From Chelydra serpentina (taxonomy: Eukaryota; Chordata; Testudines; Chelydridae): a stretch of DNA of 64,000 bases. Positions 13,367 to 28,005 of the stretch are shown one piece after another; position 1 is the stretch's first letter, and every line of letters starts with the position of its first letter. The stretch spans positions 6,536,001-6,600,000 of the forward strand of contig JBAIAC010000059.1 in assembly GCA_037349315.1 (NCBI GenBank), written 5' to 3'. Made by a program: the position numbers and the translations under genes. The notes beneath the pieces were generated by a model. It did no database searches and was not told where the DNA came from. It saw only the letters and a list, made by a program, of their open reading frames with translations.

Positions 13367-16119
13367 TGATGAGGTAGCAAACAACCTTGCTCTAGTGGCT
13401 GGGGCTCTATAGATGTATCCTGTTTAGCGATATGCTGTAGCTGAGATATCTATCTACAAGGTACTACTGCTTGTGTTAGGTTAACAAACTACTATCGCAG
13501 GAAAAAGGAACCAAGTGGGATGAACTGATTAAAAAATAACCACCAATCCGACAAGAGTCTGCGTGCTACTGTAACCTGCAACCTGCATTGCCTTGGCTCT
13601 GTTGCACAGCCTTATCTGTAAATCTGACACCCTTTAATTTCCTGCTGATGTGAGAAAATAACTTACCCTGCAAGAATTCCCTTTATTTCTTAAAAATTTT
13701 AGTGACTAAAATGTTCATTCCCATAGATTTAGCTTTCCACGGAAAGGGATAAAGACAGAGTTGGCCTAGCAATATTTTAACATCGCACTGGGGGCTGGTA
13801 GCACTGCCTATTGTTAAGGTTGCCTAGCAATTCCCATTCTAAGAACCTGGTTTCCATTGCTTATAACTTTTTCAAACTAACTATTTTGGACTGAAATTTT
13901 CTATGTTGGGTGGTGACTGGTCAGAATGAATTGTTCTGGAAAATTTCAGCTGAAACCAGTCAGCCATTGCTGATCATAGGGCTAAGGAAAAATACAATGT
14001 TTTGCCCATGTTAAAAATATTCCCCCAACCTTCTTTGGAGAAGCTCTAGCACCCCCATGCTTTAAAGCAGGGTCTTGAAATTTGGCAAGGGGCGGCCTTT
14101 ACTTTGAAAATGTTCAGCAACAGTGACCGATTTTGAACAAGAATGATGTGGATGATCTTTCACACCTGTCACAAGGAAGGCCAACTTTGGAGAATTAGTT
14201 ACTGCCAAATGTCTTTCTACTCATTGCCACCAATATTTGCATACTGGACAACTAAGTTTAGGCACCTATGGTCACAATCCTGCCACAGGAACTATGCAGG
14301 TAGACTCCCTACACGTGTACAGACCCACCCCCCCTTGAAGCCAATGGGGCTCCATGCAGCCACAGGGGGCTGCTATCAAATAGCTCCTTTCAGGATTATA
14401 TCAATACTAAACCAATGGGAACTGTCCATTCTGAGCACCTCTGAAAAAATCAGGGCACTTTAATTTCAATATCTAAATACAGGTACCCAAGTTTGAAAAT
14501 TTTACAGAGTATGGCATATGTTCATTCCACAGTGCAGACGCATAATCACTATACACGTCAACAGAAGCGAACTCCATATTTTTGTGTGCTTAATTCAACT
14601 TTATATTAAAAAAACCCTGAATCTAGAGAGTCCACCACACTAAATTAATTCTTTAAAAAAATGGATCCATCTAAACTTAAGTTTATTTGCTCTTCTTTTT
14701 ATGTACGAAGGAGGCTAGACAAGGAGTTCCGTATAACCAAAATGTTGACATCTTTGATATGCTGCCTATCAAGAGTACAAGAGGATAAACTTCTAAACAC
14801 AGCTTACGATGTGTTGATAATATAACGTAAGTAAGCTCCTGAGCCTCTAACATTTTACACGGTTAAAATGGAGAGAATTTTAAAAATGTGATTTTTTCCC
14901 CATCAGCTTAGGTGGTTTGGGTAACTTTTTGTATTTTATTGCATTTGCACAATGAGAACAGGCTAGCAGTTTCGCTTTTATGATCCATTTTTAGTCAGCT
15001 TCACTTTGTTGCTCTCATTCACAATGCTCTCTGGACTCACAATACTGCAAGGTAATGTTTAAATGCAAAAGCCTTGTTTAAAAAAAACAAACCCGGAAAT
15101 AAAAAATAAGGAACATTTCCATTAAGATTATATTTCCCCACCACTGTTTCTTTTTAAAACAAATTCTGAATTTTGGACCTAATGCTATTACCCCATATTA
15201 TGGGTAGGTGGGTTAATTTGGAAAATTTGCTGTTCATGCTATTCTCTGTAGCTGTAAGGAATTTTAGATGTAAAACTGTTTCAAGTGCTGGAAGTTGCGG
15301 TGAAAGCAGTAGTTACAGTTAAATGCTCAAAAGAGAGCGAAGAAAAAAAATTTTTTTGGAGGTAGACTGACTAACAGATACCTAATCAGATCAGTTTGCG
15401 GTGCAACTGGAAAATCAGACAGGTAAAATATATTTAGGAGAAGGTCTACTGTATTGAAATTATAATAATTTAACTTTTTGAGTCTTTGTATTTTAGAAAC
15501 ACCTGTATGGAAGACAATAGTTTAGGTTCTCTCTAATCTGCCTAAGGATTCAACTTCTACTTGTTAGAGAACACATTTACTCCGTTTAACCATGAATAGA
15601 AATTTGTTCTGAACTTCCCAGGAACTCTTACAATGAAACCACAAAGCACCTAATTAAAGAGATCTTAGGCAGACAGTGACAGACTGGTAAATATGATCAT
15701 TTAATTTGGTGAGGTTCCAAATATACAGAGTTGGAATACAATTAAGGAGAGGTACTTTTTCTCTTACAAAGTGAGATTTATTTTACAAGGTGAAATTCTA
15801 TAGTTTGTTTGTAAGGACAAAGGACCACCAAACTAATAAACGACCAGAGAATTTCAAAGAAAAAGCAGCAGGAATTTGGCACGTGTATGTTTAGTTGTTT
15901 CTCACATTAAAGAGGGAGTCATTTTACTCATCCGGAGCTGCAGAGTCAATATTCAGAGATGTTGCAAGTGTGGCATCCTGCATCCTAACTTTCAATTTCC
16001 AAAAATACCAACAGTGAGGCTAATTATTTCCATTCTATAATTTTAGGAAAGGTTTTTGCTATTTAATATTTCACCTTTAAATGGAATAATTCTGTGATTC
16101 GGAAAAGAGTCCTCTAAGG

Positions 16120-16441
16120 CAGTAACATAGGGAGGTCTGGAGCACAGGGGGAGCGGCGCTATAAAAAGGCGCCTCCCCAGGCTCCCCCTGTACTCACCCG
16201 GCGGTGCCTCCGGCGGCGCCCCAGGTCTTCGGCGGTGGGTCCTCACTCGCTCCGGGTCTTCGGTGGTACCCGCCACCGAAATGCCACCGAAGACCCAGAG
16301 CGCCGTCAGGTGAGTGCAAGAAGCGGCGCTTAAAAAGAAGCAGTGCCTTTTTTAGCTAAAAAGCGCTTCCTTTTTAAGGCGCTGCTTCTGCTCACAGGGG
16401 GAGCGGCCGCTCTCCCTGCTCCCCCCCTGGCTAGGCTACTG
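16120..16441. mobile_element. GC-rich hAT-type element with 8-bp TSD
   Basis: The ends CAGTAACATAGGGAG and CTGGCTAGGCTACTG form imperfect inverted repeats. They are flanked by a perfect 8-bp duplication CTCTAAGG at 16112-16119 and 16442-16449. The inside holds a GC-rich block and inverted AAAAAGCGCTTCCTTTTTAA-like words. It is 322 bp with no transposase. Confidence 0.75.
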
Positions 16442-16796
16442 CTCTAAGGGACAGGATTCTATGGAGAAGGTTTGAAATCCACTAGAATACCGACCCTGAA
16501 TTCATAGAACTGCCTGATAGTTACAGGCTCTTGTACTTTTACATGTTCGTTACCAATGGAAGGGTGCCAGAAATCTTTAATGCCCCAATCCTGAGTTCTG
16601 TGTGGATACACCTTTAAAACCACAGAGAGCCGCACTGAAGTCAACAGAATGCTGCTCAGGCAAATAAGGCCTAAGTAAGTGTTTATAATTCTGCTAATAA
16701 ATGTTGGTAATCCATTTGGTAAAAAAAAAAAAAAGAGTACTTAATTTTATTTACTGTGAAATGTTACTGGTAAAAAGGTACTGAAAGACTATTTCA

Positions 16797-17087
16797 TGGG
16801 CGGCCAAATCACCCCACGCCTCCCTCCCACCATTCTCCATCTACCAGACTGGGAGTGGGAGGAGCTCAGGACCTCTGCCTTGCAGCAGGGTGGAGGGGTA
16901 GGGGCTTCTCCCCACTGGGGCGGGAAGGTCCTCGGGGCTTTAACTAGAGCAGGGCTGAAGCCCCAAGCCCAGCAGGTGCCTTCCATGGGGCAGAAGCCTC
17001 ACACCCCAGCAGGCGTGCCCTGGCTCTCGAATTTCTGAAGATTGTCACATACAGCGCGGAGAGTCAGTACGTTTGGCCACCCTTGGG
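16797..17087. mobile_element. hAT-type element with 8-bp TSD
   Basis: The left end GGGCGGCCAAATC and right end GTTTGGCCACCC are inverted repeats. The insertion is bounded by the 8-bp duplication CTATTTCA at 16789-16796 and 17088-17095. The left TIR looks slightly shortened. The open frames inside come from its G+C-rich filler and are not genes. Confidence 0.7.
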
Positions 17088-19789
17088 CTATTTCAAGGAT
17101 GGAGTAAATTGTTACATGATTCTGGTTTAAAAGCTTCTGCAGATTCTTGTTTAAAAGCTTACATGTATTCATTTATTAGATCAGAAGAGGAACAAAGGAG
17201 TACAACAACCTAAAACTTCATGGCTTAAAATGTACATAATTATTGTGCATTTCTTGTTTGTAAATTATTTCTAAATTAGGAAAAAATTAACACGGATTCC
17301 CATACTAGTAGATTCCCATAGCAGAGATAAAGAGCCACAACTATAGACACAATCAGAATGTTGTGAAGCAAAGATAAATTAGGTCAGGGTGTAAGTCTAG
17401 CATCTCATCTCTGGGGACGGCTTTGGAGTTTGTTGGAAAATTCTCGGTCACTTAAAAAAAAAAAATCAGAAATGCCCAAGATAAAGCTAGACTAAGTTTT
17501 ATTAGTTGTATTTCTTGCAAAATCCAAAGAATTCTCGGGTCATTATGTTGCCAAGGCAGAGTGCTCCCTAAAATATGTATTTTTAGTGCTTTATTCATTC
17601 TCCTTTTCAATGTTCTGAGCAAGGAAGCTTCCACTTTTGCCCTTGGGGGACTGTTCCATAGTCTTTGGACTATACTGCATGCAGTTATTTACAGTAGGAT
17701 CCAGACAGTTTGCTATTAATATGGTTTGATTATCAGCCACCCTCAAAACTGTAAGTAGCGAAGTGGGAGCGCTCACGTATTCCCTGTGAGAAGAGGACAA
17801 ATTAAGTGAAGCTGCCAGAGTGACACTTCAGGAACAGCCGGATGAGCAAAGCAGCACAGCACCAACCCCTTTTATTACATAGCTCCTGCCCTCCCTGGCT
17901 GGCTTTGTGGTTCTTCGCCAATCTCCTATGGACCCTTCTCTGCTGGTTAGAAGAGCTGCAACTCCTAACATTCTGCTGACAGGCCGATCAGCTAGCTGTG
18001 GCTTGTGTTCAGGCAATCTGCCCTGCTCTCCCCCCATGGCTCCTCTCATTCTCCTACACAGCTTCTCCCAGGTCGCTCTTCTCCCTTCAACCCGCCTCTT
18101 TGGCTCCCTTCTATCTTCTCTCCTTTCAGCCTTTTACCATTACTCCACCTCACAGATTTTTGTCCCATTGCTCCTACCCCCTTGCCTTCTGCACCCTCTT
18201 CCATTGCCACTGACTCCCCGCCCAACACACAAATGGCTGAGCATTCAAACTCTGGTATGAAGGGTTAACGTTTGAATAGGGTAAAAATGTAAGGAAACTG
18301 CCACAGTGGGACTAAAGGATGGTGAGAGTTTGGGTTTATAACCGACAATACATTTACTTTTTTCGTGCCTTATTTTTTGTAAAATACAAATACTGAAGCA
18401 GCTGGTATTTTTTTAAAAAAAAGAAAGATACAAGTAATTTCATAATACTGGCACTCTAGTTAACCATTCATGTAAATGTAGTGCATTGGAAATGTGGGAT
18501 CTCCTAGCAATGCACTCCCAATCAATGGCAAATGCTTGTGGCGTTCTCACCCCTACATGGCAGGAACTCTAGAAGATATTAGGCTACTCCAAAGAGGGCT
18601 TTGTGGTATTTATCCAGGCTTTCTTCACCACTGTTTTTCAATTCAAGTCTAACTTTTCTCTGCAATACAAGTGTATGTGTTACATTCCCCAGAGAGTCTG
18701 CACCTGCCTAGTAAATGAGAGCTCAGAGGTCTCTGCTGAGCCTTAGTCTCACATGTGCTGTACTAGTCCAATGGGTTGCATGCTGAGCTACTGCATGTAA
18801 AAATAATACTTAGGACATGACTTTTTGATACCCACAGTTGCCAAAGCCGTATGTTTTGCCCATTAGTAGTCGATTATGTTGCAAATCTATTCACTTCACT
18901 CAGCTGGTTTCATATGATTAATTCCAGTGGTGTGACTGCAGAGCACATATAATCTGGCAAAAACATATTTGGTTAAAGCCGTTCTATTCCTCAGAGGGAG
19001 GACAAAGTTTACTTAGTCACTGAACTGCTCTATTATTCATTTTTTGAAACTGTAAGATGGCCTAGAGATACAAACGCTGTACAAAACAGACATGTTTTCC
19101 AAACTTTGATATATAGCCATTAAACTAAATGTTACATGCTAATGTAGAATAATAATAATAATTCCATTATGAAAATGATATAAAGAGGCTGTTTCAATGA
19201 CATGGTTTTAACCACTCGGAAGTTAGGAAAGAAAATTCATTTATTTAACTTTGCCACCCTGTGTGTGTGCATCATGATGCTGTTTTTAGTTACACAATCA
19301 CATACTATTTTCCAAACATCCATTTTCGCTACAAGTTCAGAGACACAAGTGCAACATCTTCTATTTCTGTGTAGCATTCTGTGTACACCAGAGCCTACAA
19401 ATCACTAATATACTAGGTGTACAGTGAATAAGCCAAGGACTTCTATGCTGTACATCTTACAAGAAGGCTGTATGAAGACAAAACCTATATGATGGTATAC
19501 TTCTTTATTAGGAATTTCTTAAGAGGAAGCTTTCCTGAGAACCTCCATAAATACTTGCAGAAATGTAAAACAATTAGGTCAACAAGTGTCATATTCTGAC
19601 CTTATTTTCTCCACACACTGGCTCGCATTTCTGGGCAGGGTGTGGATGTTGAAGGGATAGGTTTAGCCCTCTGTCATGCACAGACTATTGTCTCCTTTGA
19701 TTTGCAATGACAGGGCAATGGAACTGGTGTGTGTTTGGAGATTGATGGAACTAATGAGTTATCAGGCAGTCCTGAGAGATAAGGCTGCT

Positions 19790-20740
19790 CTGACAGATCA
19801 CTCTATGGGTTGGTAGCACCTCACGGTAAATTTTGGCCTCTGTTAGAGATACAGTAGCCCCTACTGATACCATTAACCATGAAATTTTGTTGGTTCATTT
19901 GAAAACCCTAGAAAGGGTGGCTGGGGCTGCTATGGAGCGGTACTGCTCCTATCTCGCTAAGAGAGCCCAAAAGGACAGCTGTGAGTAACTGTCCTCTGTG
20001 CCAAAGGTTCTCTCGTGTGGGTGTTGCAGGGATTGACACCTTTCCCATACAGCATGAATATGAAGCCCCTGAAAGGACAACATTTGCACTGCATTCAGTA
20101 CGACACCCCGCTCTATGACTCCATCACATCTGAGCCAGCCAGAAAGGGTAGAGCAAATCACCCGTTTAGATGGAACTGGGGCTTGAATGAGAGTCTTCTC
20201 TACGTGAAGCTGAGATAAAGTTGGTGGGTTGAGAGAAACGGCTGGAAATATTGGCTGCACTGCTGTCAGCACCCTTCACTGAGGAAGTGTGACTGCCATT
20301 TGCAAAACAGGTTTGCAAGTTGGAAGTGGTGTTGGATCTTGGATGCCCAGGTAGCTGCTGCAGCCAAGAGAGTTGCAGAAGCTGACACTAGTACAGAATG
20401 CTGCATTTCACTTATACATTGGGAGCAGGAGCACTTTATAACCACTGCTCTGTGATCTACACTGGGGCTCCCATTACGTTTCCGGATGGAATTCTACATA
20501 ATTTGGTTTTAATCTACAAAACCCTAGATGGATGATTAGGGACCTTGTTACCTGAGAGTCCACCTTTCTCCTCATGACATACAGCCACCAATAAGATCAG
20601 TAAAGGCACTTGGGTGGGCGCTCCCTTGATATAAAAGGCAGGAAGCTGCTGCCAGTATGTTGTCTGAGAAGGGTCAATGACTTTGGAACTCATTCTCACC
20701 CTTGGTATTCCAGAGCCTGCATTTGTGCATGCTGCCAGGG
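19790..20740 (+). mobile_element. L2-like LINE remnant (reverse transcriptase 3' part)
   Basis: Broken plus-strand frames read DTINHEILLVHLKTLERV and, further on, VQNAAFHLYIG and then LVLIYKTLDG. These resemble the L2-clade reverse-transcriptase C-terminal region. Stops and frameshifts are frequent, so it is a dead copy. Confidence 0.5.
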
Positions 20741-20883
20741 GCATCTCTTTTCCCAGGCTCTTGAGGAGAGGAGTAAGTTGTTATATTTATGGGCAGTCCT
20801 CTTGCATGTTTTTAAATTATGATATAGGTACCCAGAGCACAGGATGGGGGGGCCTATAGATATTGTATCTCTCAGTAATTCCA

Positions 20884-21703
20884 CTGTGTTCATAGTCTCT
20901 AAGGTCAGAAGGGACCACTGTGATATACAAGAGGTCAGTGTAGATTAACACAGGCCCGAGTGATTCCCTGAAGAAATTCCTATTTGAACTAGAGAATCTT
21001 TTAGAAAAACATCCATTCTTGATTTTAAAACTGCCAATGATAGAAAATCCACCACAACCCTCAGTAAGTTGTTCTAATGGTTAATTATCCTCACTGTTAA
21101 CAATTTGCACCATATTTCTAGTGTTAATTTGTCTAGCTTCAACTTCAGCCACTGGATCTCATTATACCTTTGTCTGCTAGATGGAAGAGGCCATTATAAA
21201 ATATTTGTTCCCCATGTAGGCACTTATAAACTGTGCTCAAGTCACCCCTCAACCTTCCTTTGTTAAGCTAAATAGATTGAGCTCCTTGAGTCTAGCATTT
21301 TAAAGCATGGTTACCATTCCTTTAATCATTCTCACGGCTCTTCCCTGAACTCTCTCGAATCTATTAACATACTTCTTAAATTATGGACACCACAACTGAA
21401 CACAGTACTCAAAGTGCAGCTGCACCAATGCTAAATACAGGACTCCCTGCTCCTACTCAAGGTTCCCCTGCTGATACATTCAAGGATCGCACTGTAGCCC
21501 TCGTGGCCACAGCGTCACACTGGGAGCTCACGTAACCCCAGAATCTTTTTCCAGAATTACTGCCTCCCAGGATAGAGTCCCCCATTCTGTAAGTACAGCC
21601 TATGTCATTTGTTCCTAGCTATATACAGTTGGCCACATTAAAATACATATTGTTTGCTTGTGCCCAGCTTACCCTGCAACCCAGATCACAGAGGACATGA
21701 AAA
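20884..21703 (-). mobile_element. CR1 LINE 3' region, minus strand
   Basis: Read antisense, it starts AGTCTCTAAGGTCAGAAGGG and runs through GTTAAGCTAAATAGATTGAG, CTCCTTGAGTC and CACTGGGAGCTCACGT, a classic CR1 3' untranslated/terminal region of about 800 bp. Its last 177 bp are repeated in inverted order immediately downstream. Confidence 0.85.
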
Positions 21704-21961
21704 GATCAATTAAGGTGGGCTATTATCAGCAGGAGAAAAAAAAACTTTTGTAAATAATAAGAGGATTGGTCACTGATACAGAGCGATCTGGGTTGCAGGG
21801 TAAGCTGGTGTCAAGCAAACAATATGTGTTTTAATGTGGCCAACTGTATATATCTAGGAACAAATGACATAGGCTGTACTTACAGAATGGGGGACTCTAT
21901 CCTGGGAGGCAGTAATTCTGGAAAAAGATTCTGGGGTTACGTGAGCTCCCAGTGTGACGCT
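21511..21961. repeat. 177-bp inverted duplication of CR1 sequence
   Basis: Left arm 21511-21687 and right arm 21785-21961 are reverse complements of equal length with about five mismatches by eye (about 97%). The 97-bp spacer includes AAAAAAAAACTTTTGTAAAT. The right arm also extends slightly further into the CR1 consensus (GATACAGAGC) than the left. It could be a hairpin-forming inverted duplication or an assembly artefact. Confidence 0.8.
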
Positions 21962-22010
21962 GTTAGTCTCTAAGATGCCACAAGTACTCTTCGTTCTTTT
22001 TCCTCTCAAG
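21962..22010. repeat. Fragment of abundant interspersed repeat
   Basis: GTTAGTCTCTAAGATGCCAC, AAGTACTCTTCGTTC matches the same family as the nested repeat at 34329-34449 (GTTAGTCTATAAGGTGCCAC). It begins exactly where the inverted CR1 arm ends. Confidence 0.5.
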
Positions 22011-23125
22011 GAAGTCACTCCTGATATACACTGGGGTAAAGGAGCTCAGTCTGACCCCAAGAGTGTATTAAAGCCACTGCATTAGGCAAGAACATAGAAA
22101 TAAGGATGCTACTTTTGCTCCAAATTAATAATGGAATTGATGGAATGCATAACCAGGGGATAAAAAACCAACAGTATAAATATACAAAAGTTAGTGGAGT
22201 TACTCTGGGTACAGACCCGTGTAACAGAGCTGAACTGTCCCTATCTCTAAACACAGACACTCCAGTTAAACCATCATGCCAAAATATCACAGTTAGCAAC
22301 CCAACATATGGTCATATATTTTAATATCTCACTGCTGAAATATATTGCACTTTTTAGTTTAATGTTTCTTTGTTTTACGGATTCCTTTGATGTAAGGTTG
22401 CTGTACTATGTCTCTGATCTCCATTATGCAGTGTAAACACTCCCTTGATAACATCACCTAGTTATAGCCCATAAATTCTATGGTTTCCAGAACAGAATTA
22501 TAAACACCATGTGACAGCCCCACTCTACTCCAAGCTACTGTATTTTACCAGCAATTTGAAGAAGAAAGGACTGTCTATACCACATGCTCAGAAGAGTATT
22601 CTCAGGTTCAACAGCATGTTTTTCCACTGAAAACTGACACAAGCTCTTTTGATTCATGGTGTTTCGTGACATGCAGTAGGAGAGTTAAGCTGATAAGTTT
22701 TCATGGCAAAGACACAACACAATGATTAATATTAGGAGCTACTTCATCAAATGAGCTCACTAGTGGTTGGATTAAATAAGAAATATTATACCCAGCTCCA
22801 TGGACTTGCCTGAGATTTTGCAGTGCAGAATCTAGATATTTTTTTAAATATTGAATTTGGCACTGAGAAACGGACTGAAGTCAAAGCAAGCACCACATTT
22901 AGATCTTTAAACAGGTAAGTTGTACAAACTACTCAACTATTCTTGCGCTATTCATCGGAGCAGAAATTTAAACAAGTTACATTACAGTGCATTGATCGAT
23001 GTCTATCATAGCAGCCTTGAGAAATACTGCCTCAAAGTGACATCAGTGCAACAGTGGAAAGCATGCGGGAAGAGACTAGAAATGGGTAGGTACAACTAAG
23101 AAGAGCAGAGAACTATTTAAGTTTA

Positions 23126-25296
<2,171 letters not shown>

Positions 25297-25358
25297 CTGA
25301 AATGGGAGCTGTGACTGTTGGCTGAATAGGATAGGCCTGCTGAACGAATGGCTTTACA
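25297..25358 (-). CDS. TEAD1: TEAD1 exon: linker VKPFVQQAYP
   Basis: This 62-nt exon opens with T (completing GAT, Asp), then encodes VKPFVQQAYPIQPTVTAPIS, and ends with a single G that joins GG in the next exon to make Gly. The acceptor is ATTTATTCCAG and the donor GTAACT. The product is the proline/glutamine-rich linker. Thr and Ser replace residues I recall as Ala and Pro in human TEAD1, which is normal drift in a disordered linker. Phases are 2 in and 1 out, consistent with both neighbours. Confidence 0.94.
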
Positions 25359-25592
25359 CTGGAATAAATAGTTACACAAAATCACATATTATACAATTCA
25401 CAGTTCATTCAGTTAGTTATATAGCAAAAAGAAATACATTGTTAATAATCCTTATACACACAGAGGTCTCTTTCCTATCAGGCATATTTAAAAGATAGTC
25501 AACGAACAGGTTATGAAGCAAGGAGGGGTCACCCCAAATGTAAAACAGAGCCTGATTCACAAGTTATTGGGCTTGACAGCGTTCACTTAGGT

Positions 25593-25754
25593 CAGTGGTT
25601 CTCAATCTATTTGCCATTGTGGGCTGCTGATGCAGCTCTCTGTGTGTTATGAGGATCGCATCCACATCATATATATACTATCTGTATGGCCCTGAGGATG
25701 TCACATGGGCCGCAGTTTGTGCTGATTGGGCTGCAAGTGGGTTGCGAACCACTG
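25593..25754. mobile_element. Short hAT-type element with TSD
   Basis: The ends CAGTGGTTCTCAA and TTGCGAACCACTG are inverted repeats of the hAT-Charlie type. The flanks ACTTAGGT (25585-25592) and ACTCAGGT (25755-25762) are an 8-bp duplication with one mismatch. It is a 162-bp internally deleted copy. Confidence 0.75.
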
Positions 25755-25789
25755 ACTCAGGTAGTAGGGAAGAATAATTCTCTCCACTG

Positions 25790-25865
25790 CAGGAATTACT
25801 GGATAACAGTAACAGAGGTCAGACTAGATGATCATAATGTTTGCTTCTGGCCTTCTGTGAATCCA
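25790..25865 (+). mobile_element. CR1 LINE 3' tail
   Basis: GAGGTCAGACTAGATGATCA and TTCTGGCCTTCTGTGAATCC are the terminal bases of a CR1 copy, severely 5' truncated. Confidence 0.65.
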
Positions 25866-26396
25866 AATCCCACTGAATCCAATGGAAAGACTCCCACTGA
25901 TTTCAACGAGCTTTGGATAAGGCCTATAACGACAGCTGGGAGGAGGTATTCCACAGATCACACTTTCCTGTGGGGCTGGGGCTGAATATGTCAGGTTTAC
26001 AAATCTCTTCTCTACATGAAGTTGTTGTTACCAAGGTGCCATGCAGCTTCAAACCCCACCGAATGGGGCCAGGCCTTTCATCTAGTTGTGGCTCACGTGA
26101 AGTGGTCATTCCCTGCCCTACAGAAAAATAGATGTGTGGGCTATCTTCCCCTATCCCCTCATGTTCTGTATATATTAAAATGAGTGAGGTAAGATTTGAG
26201 TTTGAAACACACATATACATACACACAACACTATTATATAGTTGCTTTATAGTGCAATTCTATATCATGGGGGGCGGGGGCGCGTAGGGGATTATTGTCC
26301 ACAGTTAATATTCAGCTTCTGTCTTAGGGAGCGTTATCACTTGTAACGTTTTAACAGGAGCCATAGGAGCTATTGTAACTGAAAAGGTTCATATAA

Positions 26397-26508
26397 TTGT
26401 CTAATCTTCTCTTTTAATCTTGCTAAGTATTAGCCTGAATAATATCCTCTGGCAGCAAATTCCAATGACGAGTTACATACTGCATATAAAAGCATTCTTA
26501 TTTTTCAA
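26397..26508 (-). mobile_element. Old CR1 fragment beside a TEAD1 exon
   Basis: ATCCTCTGGCAGCAAATTCC resembles the CR1 word with TCTGGCAAGGAGTTCC. The piece appears to run to within a few bases of the donor site of the linker exon at 26515. Divergence is high and the assignment is tentative. Confidence 0.35.
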
Positions 26509-26514
26509 ACTTAC

Positions 26515-26561
26515 TCTTGTGAGGATCCCGGCTGCCCTGTTTGTATCATTCCTGGCCAAAA
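26515..26561 (-). CDS. TEAD1: TEAD1 exon: linker FWPGM
   Basis: This 47-nt exon encodes FWPGMIQTGQPGSSQ plus the first two bases of an Asp codon (GA). The acceptor is CCCTCTAG and the donor GTAAGT. It belongs to the proline- and glycine-rich linker between the DNA-binding and YAP-binding domains. Its phases (0 in, 2 out) mean it cannot be skipped alone; the Asp codon is completed by the T that opens the next exon at 25358. An old CR1-like fragment appears to run up to a few bases from the donor on the intron side. Confidence 0.94.
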
Positions 26562-26763
26562 CTAGAGGGGGTGGGGAGAAAAACAACTTTGTAATGGTCT
26601 TCTTTGTAGAATAATTTCCATATATTTATACACAAAATTACTTATTCATTTTGCAAACACAGATGTAAGTACAATTTGCGCATAAATCCATTGATCTAGC
26701 CTTTATTTCCTACTGATTGTTGTTAGGAAATAAACTTTTTATTGGCATCAGTTAACAACTTAC

Positions 26764-26898
26764 CCCAGCTGCACCAGGAAATGTAGGACGGGGAATTCCT
26801 GGCAGGCCCAACTTGTTGTGTATAGCAGTAGCTGATACTATCTGAGCGGATGACATTGCTGCCATGTGCTGGAGTGCCTTGTCCTTTGCAGTCTGATC
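26764..26898 (-). CDS. TEAD1: TEAD1 exon: post-TEA segment
   Basis: This 135-nt exon (45 codons, phase 0 at both ends) encodes DQTAKDKALQHMAAMSSAQ and then IVSATAIHNKLGLPGIPR, ending PTFPGAAG. It is the segment after the TEA domain and the start of the proline-rich linker. The acceptor is ATGTTAAAG and the donor GTAAGT. The penultimate residue is Ala where I recall Pro in human TEAD1 (FPGAPG), a mild lineage difference. The exon could be skipped in frame. It is only 202 nt from the next exon. Confidence 0.96.
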
Positions 26899-28005
26899 CT
26901 TTAACATGACAATTACATGGATTCTTAAAACATTTGGCACGGCAAATCCTGTTAAATAAGTGAAGCTACAAGCACGTAAGCCAAACTTAAAAGGCCACAG
27001 AAAACAAAAAATAGAAAACCATGCAGAAAAATATAGCATGAAGGCTAAAATACACTCCAATTTCCTCAAAGCAAAAATCTTCTCTCAGAGATGCATGGCA
27101 GAGCTGAACTCTCAGTCTGCTCTCCTGACATGCAGGGAACTCTGGAAGAGCAAATGGTTCCCCAAGTTCTGCAAATTGGATCCATGTAGGCAGATCCCTT
27201 TGCAAATGCAGTGCTTCACTGACTTCATCTAAGCTTTGTCTTCAATAGAGGCCTCCCTGTATGGCTCTGATTGCAGGACTGGGACCTATGAGAGTTGAGC
27301 TCGACCATGCGGATCTGAGAGAATTTGCCCTTAATGAAAACTTTTAAGGAGAACACAGAATTACAGTCACTTGTGTACAGGACATTATTTCTCTTCATGT
27401 TTATAGATAGACAAACATTTCAAATTCTGGTATCCAATATATATATATATATTTAAATAATCACAAAAACAAGGAAACACATGCGATAACTTCCAATTTG
27501 AGAAATTTCCATTAATAATTTACAGTGCTTCCAAAACAACAAAAAAAGCTGCTTTCAAGCACAGAGACCTGGCTTTAAAAAAAAAAACAGTTTGATTACA
27601 GATTTAGGTAAGTGGATGTATTAGGACAGTAAAAATAGGCACACAATAAATTTTGTTACTCAATGGCCAGATCATGGTTCCTCATTTGTAAATATTGTAT
27701 TAATAAATGCTAATGTTTAAGTCCACGACTTACAGTGAAGGAACACAAGCAATAATAGGCAAGTTCATTTTTACAAGCAAAGTAGCAAGCATGCTGGCAA
27801 GGGATGCATGCTTTTATATATGGTACATGAATGTGCATATATGTTCCCTCTAAAGCGTATATGTAGTAGTATTATAGGTGAGCAGTTTCTTCCTTTGAAT
27901 AGCTCCTTTAGAAACAGCACAGGCTGAGAATACAGTAAAAGCTAGCCAAAAAATCTGCCAAGCACAGCTAATGTACATAATACTTGGTTTAGTTAAAATA
28001 CTTAC

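Larger units (their letters stand above)
25359..26514 (-). other. TEAD1 intron, 1.2 kb
   Basis: It contains a short hAT-type element at 25593-25754, a CR1 3' tail at about 25790-25865, a G-rich run near 26268-26288 and a probable old CR1 piece at about 26397-26508 next to the linker exon. No other feature is seen. Confidence 0.7.
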
